Shown: positions 43,938-52,155 of the stretch, in pieces
Layout of the letters: the number at the start of each line of letters is the position of its first letter
Position numbering within the stretch: the stretch's first letter is position 1
Assembly: GCA_040219295.1 (NCBI GenBank)
Contig: JAVJST010000011.1
Span: forward strand, 434,001-498,000
Direction of reading: 5' to 3'
DNA length: 64,000 bases
DNA from: JAVJST01 sp040219295
GTDB taxonomy: Bacteria > Pseudomonadota > Alphaproteobacteria > Rhodospirillales > Casp-alpha2
Made by a program: the position numbers and the translations under genes
Notes under the pieces: model-generated
Told to the model about the DNA's origin: nothing
Database searches by the model: none
Seen by the model: the letters and a program-made list of their open reading frames with translations, nothing else

Positions 43938-45173
43938 ATGAACGACACTACAGACACTATCAACTTCGCGCCGATCCCGGAAACCCCCGCACCGGGAGCA
44001 ACCGGCCCGCGCATGGCGACCGTCCTTCAGGTTCTTCCGGCGCTCGGCACGAGCGGCGGCGTCGAACGCGGCACTATCGAAATCGCCCGGGCGATCGTCG
44101 CTTCGGGCGGCCGGGCGATTGTCGCATCCGCCGGCGGCGCGCGGCAGTACGAGCTCGATCGCGTCGGCGCCGAGCATGTCACGTTGCCGCTCGACACCAA
44201 GGCGCCGCTCAAGATGTACAAGAACATCGGCCGCCTCGCCGACGTGATTCGCCGCGAGAACGTCGACATCGTTCATGCCCGTTCGCGGGCGCCGGCTTGG
44301 AGCGCGTACTACGCCGCCAAGCGGACCAAGCGACCTTTCGTGACGACGTTTCACGGCACCTATGGCCGGGCCAATCCGCTCAAGCGTTTCTACAATTCGG
44401 TCATGACGCGGGGTGAGCGCGTGATCGCCATTTCGGCTTTCATCGCCGGCCACGTGCGGCAATTCTACGGTGTACCGAACGAACGGATCCGCACGATCCA
44501 CCGCGGCGTCGATATCACCCGATTTTACGCCGCCAACGTGACGGCCCAACGGGTCATCCAGCTGGCCAACGCCTGGCGCCTGACCGAAGGCTACCCGGTC
44601 ATCATGCTGCCCGGACGCCTGACGCGATGGAAAGGCCAGACGGTCTTCATCGAGGCAATCGCCAAGTTGCAGCGGCACGACATCCGTTGCCTGCTGGTCG
44701 GCGGCGATCAGGGCCGGCTCGACTACCGGGCGGAACTCGAGGCCCTGATCGAGCGTCACAACCTCGGCAGCGTCGTCCGCCTCGTCGACAATTGTTCGGA
44801 TATGCCGGCGGCCTACATGCTGACCGACGTCGTCGTCTCCGCATCGACGGACCCGGAGGCATTCGGGCGCGTCATCATCGAAGCCCAGGCGCTCGGCCGG
44901 CCGATCGTCGCCACCGATCACGGCGGCGCGCGGGAAACGGTGATCCCCGACGTTACCGGATGGCTGGTCCCGCCAGGCGATGCCGACGCCCTCGCCAAGG
45001 CATTGGAGAAAGCGCTGTCGCTCGACGAGCAGGCGCGCGCCAATCTCGCCAAGATCGCCGTGGACCACGTGCACCAGCACTTCACCACCGAGACCATGTG
45101 CGCCAAGACGCTCGCCGTGTACGACGAAATCCTGCTCGGCCGGACGACCGGACAGGCGGCGGGCGGCGACTGA
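43938..45173 (+). CDS. Glycosyltransferase family 4 (GT-B)
   Basis: A 411-residue GT4 transferase. The N-terminal domain has VLQVLPALGTSGGVERGTIEIA, and the acceptor-side motif is VDIVHARSRAPAW. The C-terminal domain has the nucleotide-sugar binding region MLPGRLTRWKGQTVFIEA and the E-x7-E motif DPEAFGRVIIEAQALGRPIVATDHGG. It probably acts in lipopolysaccharide core synthesis together with the adjacent GT9 gene. Start at 43938; the N-terminal 25 residues are non-conserved. Confidence 0.92.
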   Translation: MNDTTDTINFAPIPETPAPGATGPRMATVLQVLPALGTSGGVERGTIEIARAIVASGGRAIVASAGGARQYELDRVGAEHVTLPLDTKAPLKMYKNIGRLADVIRRENVDIVHARSRAPAWSAYYAAKRTKRPFVTTFHGTYGRANPLKRFYNSVMTRGERVIAISAFIAGHVRQFYGVPNERIRTIHRGVDITRFYAANVTAQRVIQLANAWRLTEGYPVIMLPGRLTRWKGQTVFIEAIAKLQRHDIRCLLVGGDQGRLDYRAELEALIERHNLGSVVRLVDNCSDMPAAYMLTDVVVSASTDPEAFGRVIIEAQALGRPIVATDHGGARETVIPDVTGWLVPPGDADALAKALEKALSLDEQARANLAKIAVDHVHQHFTTETMCAKTLAVYDEILLGRTTGQAAGGD

Positions 45174-45179
45174 GCGTCG

Positions 45180-46136
45180 ATGTCCGAATATCCGGCCCCG
45201 GCTCGTCGCATTCTCATCATCAAGCTCGGCGCGCTCGGCGACATCGTTCAGGCGCTGGGCCCCATGAAGGCGATCCGCGATCATCACGCCGGCGCCCATG
45301 TCACCCTGCTGACGACGGCACCTTATGAGGCGTTTCTCCGGGCCAGCGGCCTGTTCGACGAGATCTGGGTCGACGACCGGCCGGGCTGGTCGAACCCGCG
45401 CGGCTGGATTGCCTTGCGGCGTCGCCTGCGCGACGGCCGTTTCGACCGGGTCTACGACCTGCAGACGTCGGATCGGTCGAGCGGATACTTCCGGCTGTTC
45501 CCGCGCGCCGGGCGGCCGGAATGGTCCGGCATCGCGCCGGGATGCTCCCATCCGCACCGCGACCCGTCGCGCGACAGCCTTCACACCATCGAGCGCCAGA
45601 AGGGACAGCTCCGCGACGCCGGTATCGACGACGTGCCCGCGCCCGATCTCAGCTGGGCCGATTCCGACATCAGCCGCTTCATGCTGCCGCAGCGGTTCGT
45701 GCTGATGGTGCCGGGAGGCTCGCCGCACCGACCGGGCAAACGCTGGCCGGCGGAACGTTACGCCGTCCTCGCCAACACGCTTGCGGCCAAGGACCTGACC
45801 CCTGTCCTCATCGGCACGAAAAGCGAGGACGCCGTCATTGGTGCGATCGTCGATGCGGCGCCCGCGGCCCGGAACCTGATGGGCGAAACCTCGATTCTCG
45901 ATCTCGCCGCGCTAGCGCGGAAAGCCGCCGGCGCGGTCGGTAACGACTCGGGCCCGATGCATCTGGTGGCGGCGGCAGGCACCCCGTCGGTGGTGGTCTA
46001 CTCGCACGAATCCGATCCTGCACTTTGTGCCCAGCGGGGCCCCGCTGTTTCGATTCTCCGCCACGAACGGCTGGACGAACTCGCCCCGGCCGAAGTTGCC
46101 GCCGCGCTCGAAGCCGTGATAAGCCGGGCGGCATGA
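45180..46136 (+). CDS. Glycosyltransferase family 9 (heptosyltransferase-like)
   Basis: A 318-residue GT9 protein. ILIIKLGALGDIVQALGPMKAIRDHH is the N-terminal heptosyltransferase signature. VPGGSPHRPGKRWPAERYAVLAN and GNDSGPMHLVAAAGTPSVVVYSHESDP are the C-terminal ADP-heptose-binding motifs. It should add a heptose or related sugar to the LPS inner core. It starts 6 nt after the GT4 gene, and the following flavodoxin-like gene overlaps its stop (ATGA), indicating one operon. Confidence 0.92.
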   Translation: MSEYPAPARRILIIKLGALGDIVQALGPMKAIRDHHAGAHVTLLTTAPYEAFLRASGLFDEIWVDDRPGWSNPRGWIALRRRLRDGRFDRVYDLQTSDRSSGYFRLFPRAGRPEWSGIAPGCSHPHRDPSRDSLHTIERQKGQLRDAGIDDVPAPDLSWADSDISRFMLPQRFVLMVPGGSPHRPGKRWPAERYAVLANTLAAKDLTPVLIGTKSEDAVIGAIVDAAPAARNLMGETSILDLAALARKAAGAVGNDSGPMHLVAAAGTPSVVVYSHESDPALCAQRGPAVSILRHERLDELAPAEVAAALEAVISRAA

Positions 46137-46600
46137 GCAGGAAATCGCTGCTGATCGTCGGCCACGTTCCGTCGACCAATACCAAAGCGCTCAGGGATGC
46201 GGTCGAGCGCGGCGCAACGTCCGACGAAATCGACAACGTCGATGTCACGGTCCTCAGCCCGTTCGACGCCACGGCCGAGCACGTTCTCGCCTGCGACGCC
46301 ATCATCCTCGGCACCACGGAGAACCTCGGCTACATGTCGGGTGCGCTGAAGGACTTTTTCGACCGCAGCTACTACGGCGTGCTCGAGCAGAAGCAGGGCC
46401 TGCCCTATGCGCTCTACATCCGTGCCGGGCTCGACGGCACGGGCACCCGCCGCGCCGTTGAATCCATCGTCGGCGGCCTGCGCTGGAAGGCCGTCACCGA
46501 CGTGCTGCTGTGCAAGGGCGAGTGGGACGACGCTTTCATCGGCCAGGCGGAAGAACTCGGTCAGCTCGTCGCCGCCGGACTCGACGTCGGCGTCTTCTAG
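46133..46600 (+). CDS. Flavodoxin-fold NAD(P)H-dependent oxidoreductase-like protein
   Basis: A 155-residue flavodoxin-like protein. LLIVGHVPSTNTKALRDAV is the phosphate-binding loop, AIILGTTENLGYMSGALKDFFDRSYYG the isoalloxazine-contact loop. It likely binds FMN and shuttles electrons or reduces a quinone. It is translationally coupled to the heptosyltransferase gene. The next gene, thrS, begins 202 nt later behind its own attenuator, so this gene ends the operon. Confidence 0.82.
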   Translation: MSRKSLLIVGHVPSTNTKALRDAVERGATSDEIDNVDVTVLSPFDATAEHVLACDAIILGTTENLGYMSGALKDFFDRSYYGVLEQKQGLPYALYIRAGLDGTGTRRAVESIVGGLRWKAVTDVLLCKGEWDDAFIGQAEELGQLVAAGLDVGVF

Positions 46601-46612
46601 GTGGCCTGCCGC

Positions 46613-46641
46613 TTGACTTCGAAGGCCGGATTGCCGATACA
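46613..46641 (+). promoter_or_regulatory. Promoter of the thrS leader
   Basis: TTGACT (46613-46618), 17 nt, GATACA (46636-46641). The leader-peptide ATG begins 8 nt after the -10 box, so transcription would start at or next to the A of the ATG and the leader peptide would be leaderless, as known for trpL of Sinorhizobium. Confidence 0.6.
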
Positions 46642-46648
46642 AACGCCC

Positions 46649-46711
46649 ATGATTTCGACGCTGACGACCGCGACCACTACCGCGACCCTCACGACACGTG
46701 GGGGGCGATGA
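46649..46711 (+). CDS. Threonine-rich leader peptide of thrS
   Basis: A 20-residue reading frame starting MISTLTTATTTATLTT and ending at TGA 46709-46711. Nine of 20 residues are threonine, using four different Thr codons (ACG, ACC, ACT, ACA). It lies between a promoter and a strong terminator in front of threonyl-tRNA synthetase. This is the standard arrangement of ribosome-mediated attenuation: stalling at Thr codons when charged tRNA-Thr is scarce should prevent termination. No Shine-Dalgarno sequence is seen, which fits leaderless translation. Confidence 0.85.
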   Translation: MISTLTTATTTATLTTRGGR

Positions 46712-46745
46712 CGATCGCGCTGAGGACAGCCTGACCGTATCTCCC

Positions 46746-46779
46746 CCCTCCCGACCGGACCGGGAGGGTTTTTTGTTTT
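46746..46779 (+). terminator. Attenuator terminator before thrS
   Basis: Stem CCCTCCCG (46746-46753) with CGGGAGGG (46761-46768), 7-nt loop, then TTTTTTGTTTT. It lies 34 nt after the leader-peptide stop and 24 nt before the thrS ATG. The six-G run of the leader's Gly codons (46700-46705) could pair with the C-run at 46743-46748 and form a competing structure. Confidence 0.88.
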
Positions 46780-46802
46780 GAGCACAACCGAGGACAAGGC
46801 CG

Positions 46803-48800
46803 ATGCCGAGCGACGCCGCAAACAATCAGGTCAACATCACGCTGCCCGACGGTAGCGTGCGCACCTTTGCGGGCAAGGTCACCGGCCGGACCGTCGCCGA
46901 GGACATCGGACCCGGCCTCGCCAAGGCCGCCCTCGCCGTCCGTGTCGACGGCGAGATGCGCGACCTCGACCGCGAAATCCCGCACGACGCCGAGCTTTCC
47001 ATCGTCACCGCCAAGGACGACGACGCGCTGGAACTGATCCGCCACGACGCCGCCCACGTGCTCGCCATGGCCGTGCAGGAACTGTTCCCCGGCACCCAGA
47101 TCACCTTCGGCCCGGCGACCGACGACGGCTTCTACTACGATTTCCACCGTGACGAGCCGTTTTCGATCGAGGATTTCGACGCCATCGAGCAGCGCATGGC
47201 CGAGATCGTCGACCGCGACGTGCCCATCGTCCGCGAGGTCTGGGAGCGTGACGACGTCGTCGAGTTCTTCGCCGAGAAGGGCGAGAAGTTCAAGGCCGAG
47301 TGGGTGCTCGAGCTTCCCGCAGACGAGGACATCACCATGTACCGCCAGGGCGACTGGGTCGACCTCTGCCGCGGTCCGCACCTGCCGTCGACCGGCAAGC
47401 TGCCGAAGGCGTTCAAGCTGATGAAGCTGGCCGGCGCCTACTGGCGCGGCGACGCCTCCAACCCGCAGCTCCAGCGCATGTACGGCACGGCATGGATGGA
47501 CGCCAAGCAGCTCAAACAGCATCTGACGATGATCGAGGAAGCCGAGAAGCGCGATCACCGCCGCCTCGGCCGCGAGATGGGCCTGTTCCACCTGCAGGAA
47601 GAAGCCATCGGCTCGGTCTTCTGGCACCCCAAGGGCTGGAACCTCTACAAGGCCGTCGAAGCCTACATGCGGCGCCGGCTCGACGACGCCGGTTACGTCG
47701 AGGTCAAGACGCCGCAGCTCGTCGACCGGGTGCTGTGGGAGAAATCCGGCCACTGGGAGAAGTTCCGCGAGCACATGTTCGTCGCCGAAGTCGACGAGAG
47801 CGACCCGGAGGCGCACGGTCATGAGCACGACCGCGACGCGCCGTCGGTCGGCGCCAACCGCATGCTGGCGCTGAAGCCGATGAACTGTCCGTGCCACGTG
47901 CAGATCTTCCGCAACAGCGGCATCATGAGCTACCGCGACCTGCCGCTGCGCATGGCCGAGTTCGGCTCGTGCCACCGCTACGAGCCGTCCGGCGCGCTGC
48001 ACGGCCTGATGCGGGTCCGCGCCTTCACCCAGGACGACGCCCACATCTTCTGCACCGAGGACCAGATTACCGACGAGACCAAGAAGTTCTGCGACCTGCT
48101 GATGTCGGTCTACAAGGATTTCGGCTTCGAGGACGTGGTCATCAAGTTCTCCGACCGGCCCGAGGTCCGCGCCGGCGAGGACGCCATCTGGGACAAGGCC
48201 GAAGCCGCGCTCAAGGAGGCGACCGAGGCCACCGGCCTGGAGACGACGCTCAATCCGGGCGAGGGCGCGTTCTACGGCCCCAAGCTGGAGTTCGTGCTGC
48301 GCGACGCCATCGGCCGCGACTGGCAGTGCGGCACGCTGCAGGTCGACTTCGTGCTGCCCGAACGGCTCGACGCCACGTACGTCGGCGAGGACGGCGAGAA
48401 GCACCGCCCGGTCATGCTGCACCGTGCCATCCTCGGCTCGTTCGAGCGTTTCCTCGGCATCCTGATCGAGAACTATGCCGGCCGTTTCCCGTTCTGGCTG
48501 GCCCCGGTGCAGTGCGTCGTCGCCGGCATCACCAACGACGTCGACGACTACGCGCGGGACGTCCTCGATGCCCTGACGGCGGCCGGCCTGCGCGCCGAGA
48601 TCGACCTCAGGAGCGAGAAGATCAATTACAAGGTCCGCGAGCACTCCGTCGCCAAGGTCCCGGCAATCCTCGTCGTCGGCGGCCGCGAGGCGGAGAACCG
48701 CTCGGTCGCCATTCGCCGCCTCGGCGAGGAGAAACAGGAAATTCTTGCCCTCGATGACGCGATTGTTAGACTGACCGCCGAAGCGGCCGGGCCGCGTTAA
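46803..48800 (+). CDS. thrS: Threonyl-tRNA synthetase
   Basis: A 665-residue class II aminoacyl-tRNA synthetase, full length. It has an N-terminal TGS domain (VNITLPDGSVRTFAGKVTG), an editing domain with the H-x3-H motif (RHDAAHVLAMAVQELFP), and a catalytic core with MNCPCHVQIF (zinc Cys), MRVRAFTQDDAHIFC (motif 2) and VMLHRAILGSFERFLGILIE (motif 3). The anticodon-binding domain is at the C-terminus. It charges tRNA-Thr. Expression is probably controlled by the leader-peptide attenuator directly upstream. Confidence 0.97.
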   Translation: MPSDAANNQVNITLPDGSVRTFAGKVTGRTVAEDIGPGLAKAALAVRVDGEMRDLDREIPHDAELSIVTAKDDDALELIRHDAAHVLAMAVQELFPGTQITFGPATDDGFYYDFHRDEPFSIEDFDAIEQRMAEIVDRDVPIVREVWERDDVVEFFAEKGEKFKAEWVLELPADEDITMYRQGDWVDLCRGPHLPSTGKLPKAFKLMKLAGAYWRGDASNPQLQRMYGTAWMDAKQLKQHLTMIEEAEKRDHRRLGREMGLFHLQEEAIGSVFWHPKGWNLYKAVEAYMRRRLDDAGYVEVKTPQLVDRVLWEKSGHWEKFREHMFVAEVDESDPEAHGHEHDRDAPSVGANRMLALKPMNCPCHVQIFRNSGIMSYRDLPLRMAEFGSCHRYEPSGALHGLMRVRAFTQDDAHIFCTEDQITDETKKFCDLLMSVYKDFGFEDVVIKFSDRPEVRAGEDAIWDKAEAALKEATEATGLETTLNPGEGAFYGPKLEFVLRDAIGRDWQCGTLQVDFVLPERLDATYVGEDGEKHRPVMLHRAILGSFERFLGILIENYAGRFPFWLAPVQCVVAGITNDVDDYARDVLDALTAAGLRAEIDLRSEKINYKVREHSVAKVPAILVVGGREAENRSVAIRRLGEEKQEILALDDAIVRLTAEAAGPR

Positions 48801-48903
48801 CTTTCTGGGGCAGCGTTCAACGGAACATCGTGAGAGTTTCAGCAAACGGCGCGGCAACGGAAGGCCCGCCGGAACATTAGTCGTTATTTGAAAGGTTCGA
48901 ACC

Positions 48904-49440
48904 ATAGCCAGACCCCCGATGAATCAGACGCCGACCCGCGATGGGCCCCGCGTCAACGAACAGATCACTGCCGACAAGGTCCGCGTCGTAGGCGCCGACG
49001 GCGAAGTGATCGGAGTCCTCTCCGTCGAAGAAGGCATCGAACACGCCTATGAGGCCGGCCTCGATCTTGTCGAGGTCTCGCCCAACGCGGATCCGCCTGT
49101 CTGCAAGATCCTCGACTACGGCAAGTACAAGTACGAGGCGCAGAAGAAAGCCAACGAAGCGCGCAAGAAGCAGAAGGTCATCGAGGTCAAGGAGATCAAG
49201 ATGCGCCCGAACATCGACGACCACGATTACGATGTGAAGATGCGGAACGTGCGCAAGTTCATCGATGCCGGCGACAAGGTCAAAATGACGATCCGCTTCC
49301 GCGGCCGCGAAATGGCCCATCAGGATCTCGGCCTCGCGGTGCTGCAGCGCGTGCGCGAAGAAATGGACGAACTCGCCAAGGTCGAACAGTTCCCCAAGAC
49401 CGAGGGCCGCATGATGACCATGGTGCTGGCGCCAAAGTAA
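48904..49440 (+). CDS. infC: Translation initiation factor IF-3
   Basis: A 178-residue IF-3 if it begins at the ATA at 48904. The N-domain (RVNEQITADKVRVVGADGEVIG), linker (KYEAQKKANEARKKQKVIEVKEIKMRPNIDDHDYDVKMRNVRKF) and C-domain (HQDLGLAVLQRVREEMDELAKVE) are intact. The ATG at 48919 has no ribosome site, while AAAGG lies 8 nt upstream of the in-frame ATA. IF-3 genes typically start at a non-canonical AUU/AUA/AUC codon that IF-3 itself discriminates against, giving autoregulation, so ATA is preferred. It is normally followed by rpmI-rplT; here two other genes intervene. Confidence 0.95.
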   Translation: MARPPMNQTPTRDGPRVNEQITADKVRVVGADGEVIGVLSVEEGIEHAYEAGLDLVEVSPNADPPVCKILDYGKYKYEAQKKANEARKKQKVIEVKEIKMRPNIDDHDYDVKMRNVRKFIDAGDKVKMTIRFRGREMAHQDLGLAVLQRVREEMDELAKVEQFPKTEGRMMTMVLAPK

Positions 49441-49478
49441 CGGCGCTCGGGTTCAGGCGCCCGGCAACGGAGAGCGGC

Positions 49479-50012
49479 ATGGACGTTGAAGACTACGTCG
49501 CGAACAACGTCCTCCGCGAAGGCGAAAGCATCGTCTGGCGGGGCCGCCCCGAAACCGGGGTTTCCTTCAAGCGCAACTGGATGAAGACCGCTTTCGGCGT
49601 GGTCTTCTTCGCCTTCGCCATCTTCTGGACCATCGGCGCGTCCATCGAGGGCGGCTGGTTCGGTCTGTTTGGCCTGCCGTTCGTCGCCGTCGGCTTCTGG
49701 CTGGTCTCGACGCCGTGGCGCGATGCGCGCCGCGCGAACCGGACGTACTACGCGGTCACCGACAAGCGCGCCCTGATCATCAAGGTCGGCCGCGAGGTCA
49801 CGACGACGACGATCGCGCCCGGCGACATCGATGGCCTGCGGCGCACCGACCGGCCCGACGGCAGCGGCGATCTCAGGTTGCGCGAACCGGCGCCGGCCAA
49901 CCGTCGCGGCAACATCAGTCTCGATTCGGGCTTCACCGACGGCTTCTGGGGCGTCCAGGACATCAAGGGCGCGGCGGCGGCGGTCTCCGCCATGATGTCC
50001 GCAGCCCGATAA
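49479..50012 (+). CDS. Membrane protein with bacterial PH-like domain
   Basis: A 177-residue protein. The N-terminus has LREGESIVWRGRPETGVSFKR, a pattern found before bPH domains, then two transmembrane segments (about residues 37-55 and 62-80). A PH-like stretch follows, TYYAVTDKRALIIKVGREVTTTTIAPGDIDGLRRTD. The topology puts the PH-like domain on one face of the inner membrane. Function unknown. It starts 38 nt after infC and may share its transcript. Confidence 0.62.
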   Translation: MDVEDYVANNVLREGESIVWRGRPETGVSFKRNWMKTAFGVVFFAFAIFWTIGASIEGGWFGLFGLPFVAVGFWLVSTPWRDARRANRTYYAVTDKRALIIKVGREVTTTTIAPGDIDGLRRTDRPDGSGDLRLREPAPANRRGNISLDSGFTDGFWGVQDIKGAAAAVSAMMSAAR

Positions 50013-50355
50013 CCGCGTCCCGTCATCCGAACGATCTTCGGGGCCGACAACTGCCGTCTGGGGTGAGGCATAACAAGGGGTCATTTTGGTCATTTTCCCC
50101 GCGCGAAATTCGCCAAGCCCTTGAATTCGCGACAAAGGTCATCCGGATTCGGGGTCACTTAGGGCTATTTTTGGTCATTTTGGTCGTTGTTTTGCGGTGA
50201 CCGTCCGGGCCCGGCCCGGATGAGAAACGATGAGAAATGATCAGAATGTTCATACCCCCAGGGGTGGTTCGCATTTCTCAACATTCTCCGTTTCCTCCCC
50301 ACCCTGTCTCTCCCCTCGATGAAGGGAGGGAACCCAGCCGCAACACCCGTCATTC

Positions 50356-50378
50356 CCCTCCCCCTCGCAGGGGGAGGG
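50356..50378. repeat. GC-rich hairpin repeat
   Basis: CCCTCCCCCT (50356-50365), a 3-nt loop, AGGGGGAGGG (50369-50378), followed by TTAGGGTGGGGGT. This is the type of short intergenic palindrome that is scattered through many alphaproteobacterial genomes. Confidence 0.75.
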
Positions 50379-50503
50379 TTAGGGTGGGGGTCAGGATCAG
50401 CCGAACCCGTCGGCCCGCGCACGGAGCCTCGCAACCGTCAAGCCCGAGGACGACCGATGGGATCGTCACTGCTACATATTCACCATGGCAAAGAGCATTT
50501 ATC

Positions 50504-50532
50504 ATAATATGATTTTGTTCCTATCTTGTCAA
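50504..50532 (-). promoter_or_regulatory. Strong minus-strand sigma-70 promoter without an annotated target
   Basis: TTGACA (50527-50532), 17 nt, TATTAT (50504-50509). It reads leftward into a region with no protein gene. Confidence 0.6.
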
Positions 50533-50636
50533 GCACGCTCCTGAATCATGCGCTCGGACAACTGCCGGTTGCTTTAGGCGTACGGCTCGCCCCGCAATTC
50601 ACGCAACGAACCGCCCCTCATAAAGGAACAATCATT

Positions 50637-51317
50637 GTGCCTTTTAACGCGACCCGCAAACGATGGAAGAACGACCCTGACTACTACGGAGCGTTTGCTG
50701 CAACCGTTTGTTTGTATTCGATTGCATGCATCGGGCTAATTTACATTTCTGCAGTCATGGGGCTCGCAGGCCACAGTTCGTTGGTCGAAGTATGGATCGA
50801 GCGATCGGCACCGCTCGCCGAGTATCTGACGTCATTCGTCCCTGGAATCGATGGAATCTCAAAGTCTCTTGTCCAAAACGGATACGACCATCGTGTTCCA
50901 ATTCTGAAGCACGTCTATGGCGCTAGTATTTTGACGGGGATGCTTGTGGCCATTGCTTCAGCAGTCTTTTGCCGAGAATTCTTGAGGAAGGCAGCCAGTT
51001 TCCACACCAGTCTGATAAGACACGATCGGAACCCCAACGTCATGGGCTGGGTTTTCCTCTACACGATCGTGGGTCCTTTGTTGTTCACGGGTGGTGGATT
51101 CTTTGCCGGTTTGAGCGACGTCGATTTCGGGCGGGAGAACCTCTCGCCAACCAGGCCGAGCGTTAATCTCTTGCACGTAAGCAACATCGCTCTGGGTATC
51201 CGCGCCTCCCTGTTGGGTGGCGGTATCGGTACGGCGCTCCTTGGTCCAATGTTCGGTTTAGGCATCGGAATCGCGGCCAGATCGGGGAAGCACCGGAATC
51301 CCCCTCAAACCCCTTGA
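50637..51317 (+). CDS. Integral membrane protein, unknown function
   Basis: A 226-residue protein if started at the GTG at 50637, which has AAAGGA about 9 nt upstream. An earlier frame opening at 50526 lacks such a site and would run across the minus-strand promoter. Four hydrophobic segments are visible: AAFATVCLYSIACIGLIYISAVMG-type near residue 20, VYGASILTGMLVAIASAVF, VFLYTIVGPLLFTGGGFFAG and the Gly-rich C-terminal GIRASLLGGGIGTALLGPMFGLGIGI. No family recognised. Its codon use is less GC-rich than the neighbouring housekeeping genes, which suggests later insertion between infC and rpmI. Confidence 0.6.
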   Translation: MPFNATRKRWKNDPDYYGAFAATVCLYSIACIGLIYISAVMGLAGHSSLVEVWIERSAPLAEYLTSFVPGIDGISKSLVQNGYDHRVPILKHVYGASILTGMLVAIASAVFCREFLRKAASFHTSLIRHDRNPNVMGWVFLYTIVGPLLFTGGGFFAGLSDVDFGRENLSPTRPSVNLLHVSNIALGIRASLLGGGIGTALLGPMFGLGIGIAARSGKHRNPPQTP

Positions 51318-51470
51318 TATCCCGGCCCTCGCCCGCTATAACCCGGCGCTTCCCGGGCTTTTGCGCGGGATCATGACGAGCGGTCCGGCGGGGCATGCCC
51401 AGCCGCTCAGAACCGAAAACGCACCGGCCGTCGCTTCACGCGGCCGGGCATCAATAGAAGGAAACGGAAA

Positions 51471-51668
51471 ATGCCCAAGTTGAAGACGAAGTCGTCGACC
51501 AAACTTCGGTTTTCCCTGACGGCCAAAGGCAAGGTCCGCGCCAAGGCGGCGGGCAAGCGGCACTTCATGCGCCGCCGTTCGCAGAAGGTGATCCGCAACA
51601 CGCGCGGCACCATGATCCTCGCGCCCCAGGACGCGAAGATCGTCAAGACCTACATGCCGAACGCCTGA
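51471..51668 (+). CDS. rpmI: 50S ribosomal protein L35
   Basis: A 65-residue basic ribosomal protein with the L35 signature MPKLKTKSSTKLRFSLTAKGKVRAKAAGKRH and SQKVIRNTRGTMIL. It is followed by rplT after 20 nt. The 153-nt region before it contains GC-rich inverted sequences and no gene; a ribosome site GAAGGAAA precedes the ATG. Confidence 0.97.
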   Translation: MPKLKTKSSTKLRFSLTAKGKVRAKAAGKRHFMRRRSQKVIRNTRGTMILAPQDAKIVKTYMPNA

Positions 51669-51688
51669 GCCCATAGGAGAACCGAACC

Positions 51689-52051
51689 ATGGCACGCGTA
51701 AAACGGGGCGTCACATCGCACGCCCGTCACAAGAAAGTCATCAAGCAGGCACGCGGCTACCGCGGGCGCAACAGCACCAACTTCCGGATCGCCATCGAGC
51801 GGGTCGAGAAGGGTCTGCAGTACGCCTATCGCGACCGCCGCGCCAAGAAGCGCACCTTCCGCCGCCTCTGGATCCAGCGGATCAACGCCGGCGCGCGCGA
51901 GTACGGCCTGACCTATTCGCAGCTCATCAACGGCCTGAACAAGGCAGGGGTCGAAATCGACCGCAAGATCCTGTCCGATCTCGCCGTACGTGAGCCGGAG
52001 TCGTTTAAGGCGCTTGTCGATCAAGCTCAGGCGGCTCTCGCTCAATCCTGA
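51689..52051 (+). CDS. rplT: 50S ribosomal protein L20
   Basis: A 120-residue basic protein, full length. The L20 signature is ARVKRGVTSHARHKKVIKQARGYRGRNSTNFRIA with YAYRDRRAKKRTFRRLWIQRINA. It assembles early in the 50S subunit. It is followed by a terminator and then pheST. Confidence 0.97.
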   Translation: MARVKRGVTSHARHKKVIKQARGYRGRNSTNFRIAIERVEKGLQYAYRDRRAKKRTFRRLWIQRINAGAREYGLTYSQLINGLNKAGVEIDRKILSDLAVREPESFKALVDQAQAALAQS

Positions 52052-52122
52052 TCCGGTCGTCGCCCGGTCTCGCGGCCGGGCACACCATCGGGCCATACAT
52101 CAGTTTCCTCAGACATTGAGAG

Positions 52123-52155
52123 CCGCCCCGGAGCATCGACTCCGGGCGGTTTTCC
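52123..52155 (+). terminator. Terminator between rplT and pheS
   Basis: Stem 52123-52133 with 52140-52149 (CCGCCCCGGAG with CTCCGGGCGG, one bulge), followed by TTTT. No phenylalanine-rich leader frame precedes it, so I read it as the rplT terminator, not as a pheST attenuator. Confidence 0.75.

Larger units (their letters stand above)
50013..50636. other. Intergenic region with repeats, no supported gene
   Basis: Contains two direct GGTCATTTTGGTC copies (50079-50096 and 50173-50190), the hairpin repeat at 50356-50378 and a minus-strand promoter at 50504-50532. The minus-strand frame 50165-50434 is a composition artefact of the repeat. The frame that opens at 50526 is only supported from 50637. 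Confidence 0.6.

Noticed and set aside
46689..48905. A 738-residue minus-strand open frame opposite thrS
   Set aside because: Shadow of thrS caused by third-position G/C. No start context, no domain.
50165..50434. A 90-residue minus-strand frame reading DPHPNPPPARGRG
   Set aside because: This sequence is the translation of a GC-rich intergenic palindrome repeat found widely in alphaproteobacteria, not a gene.
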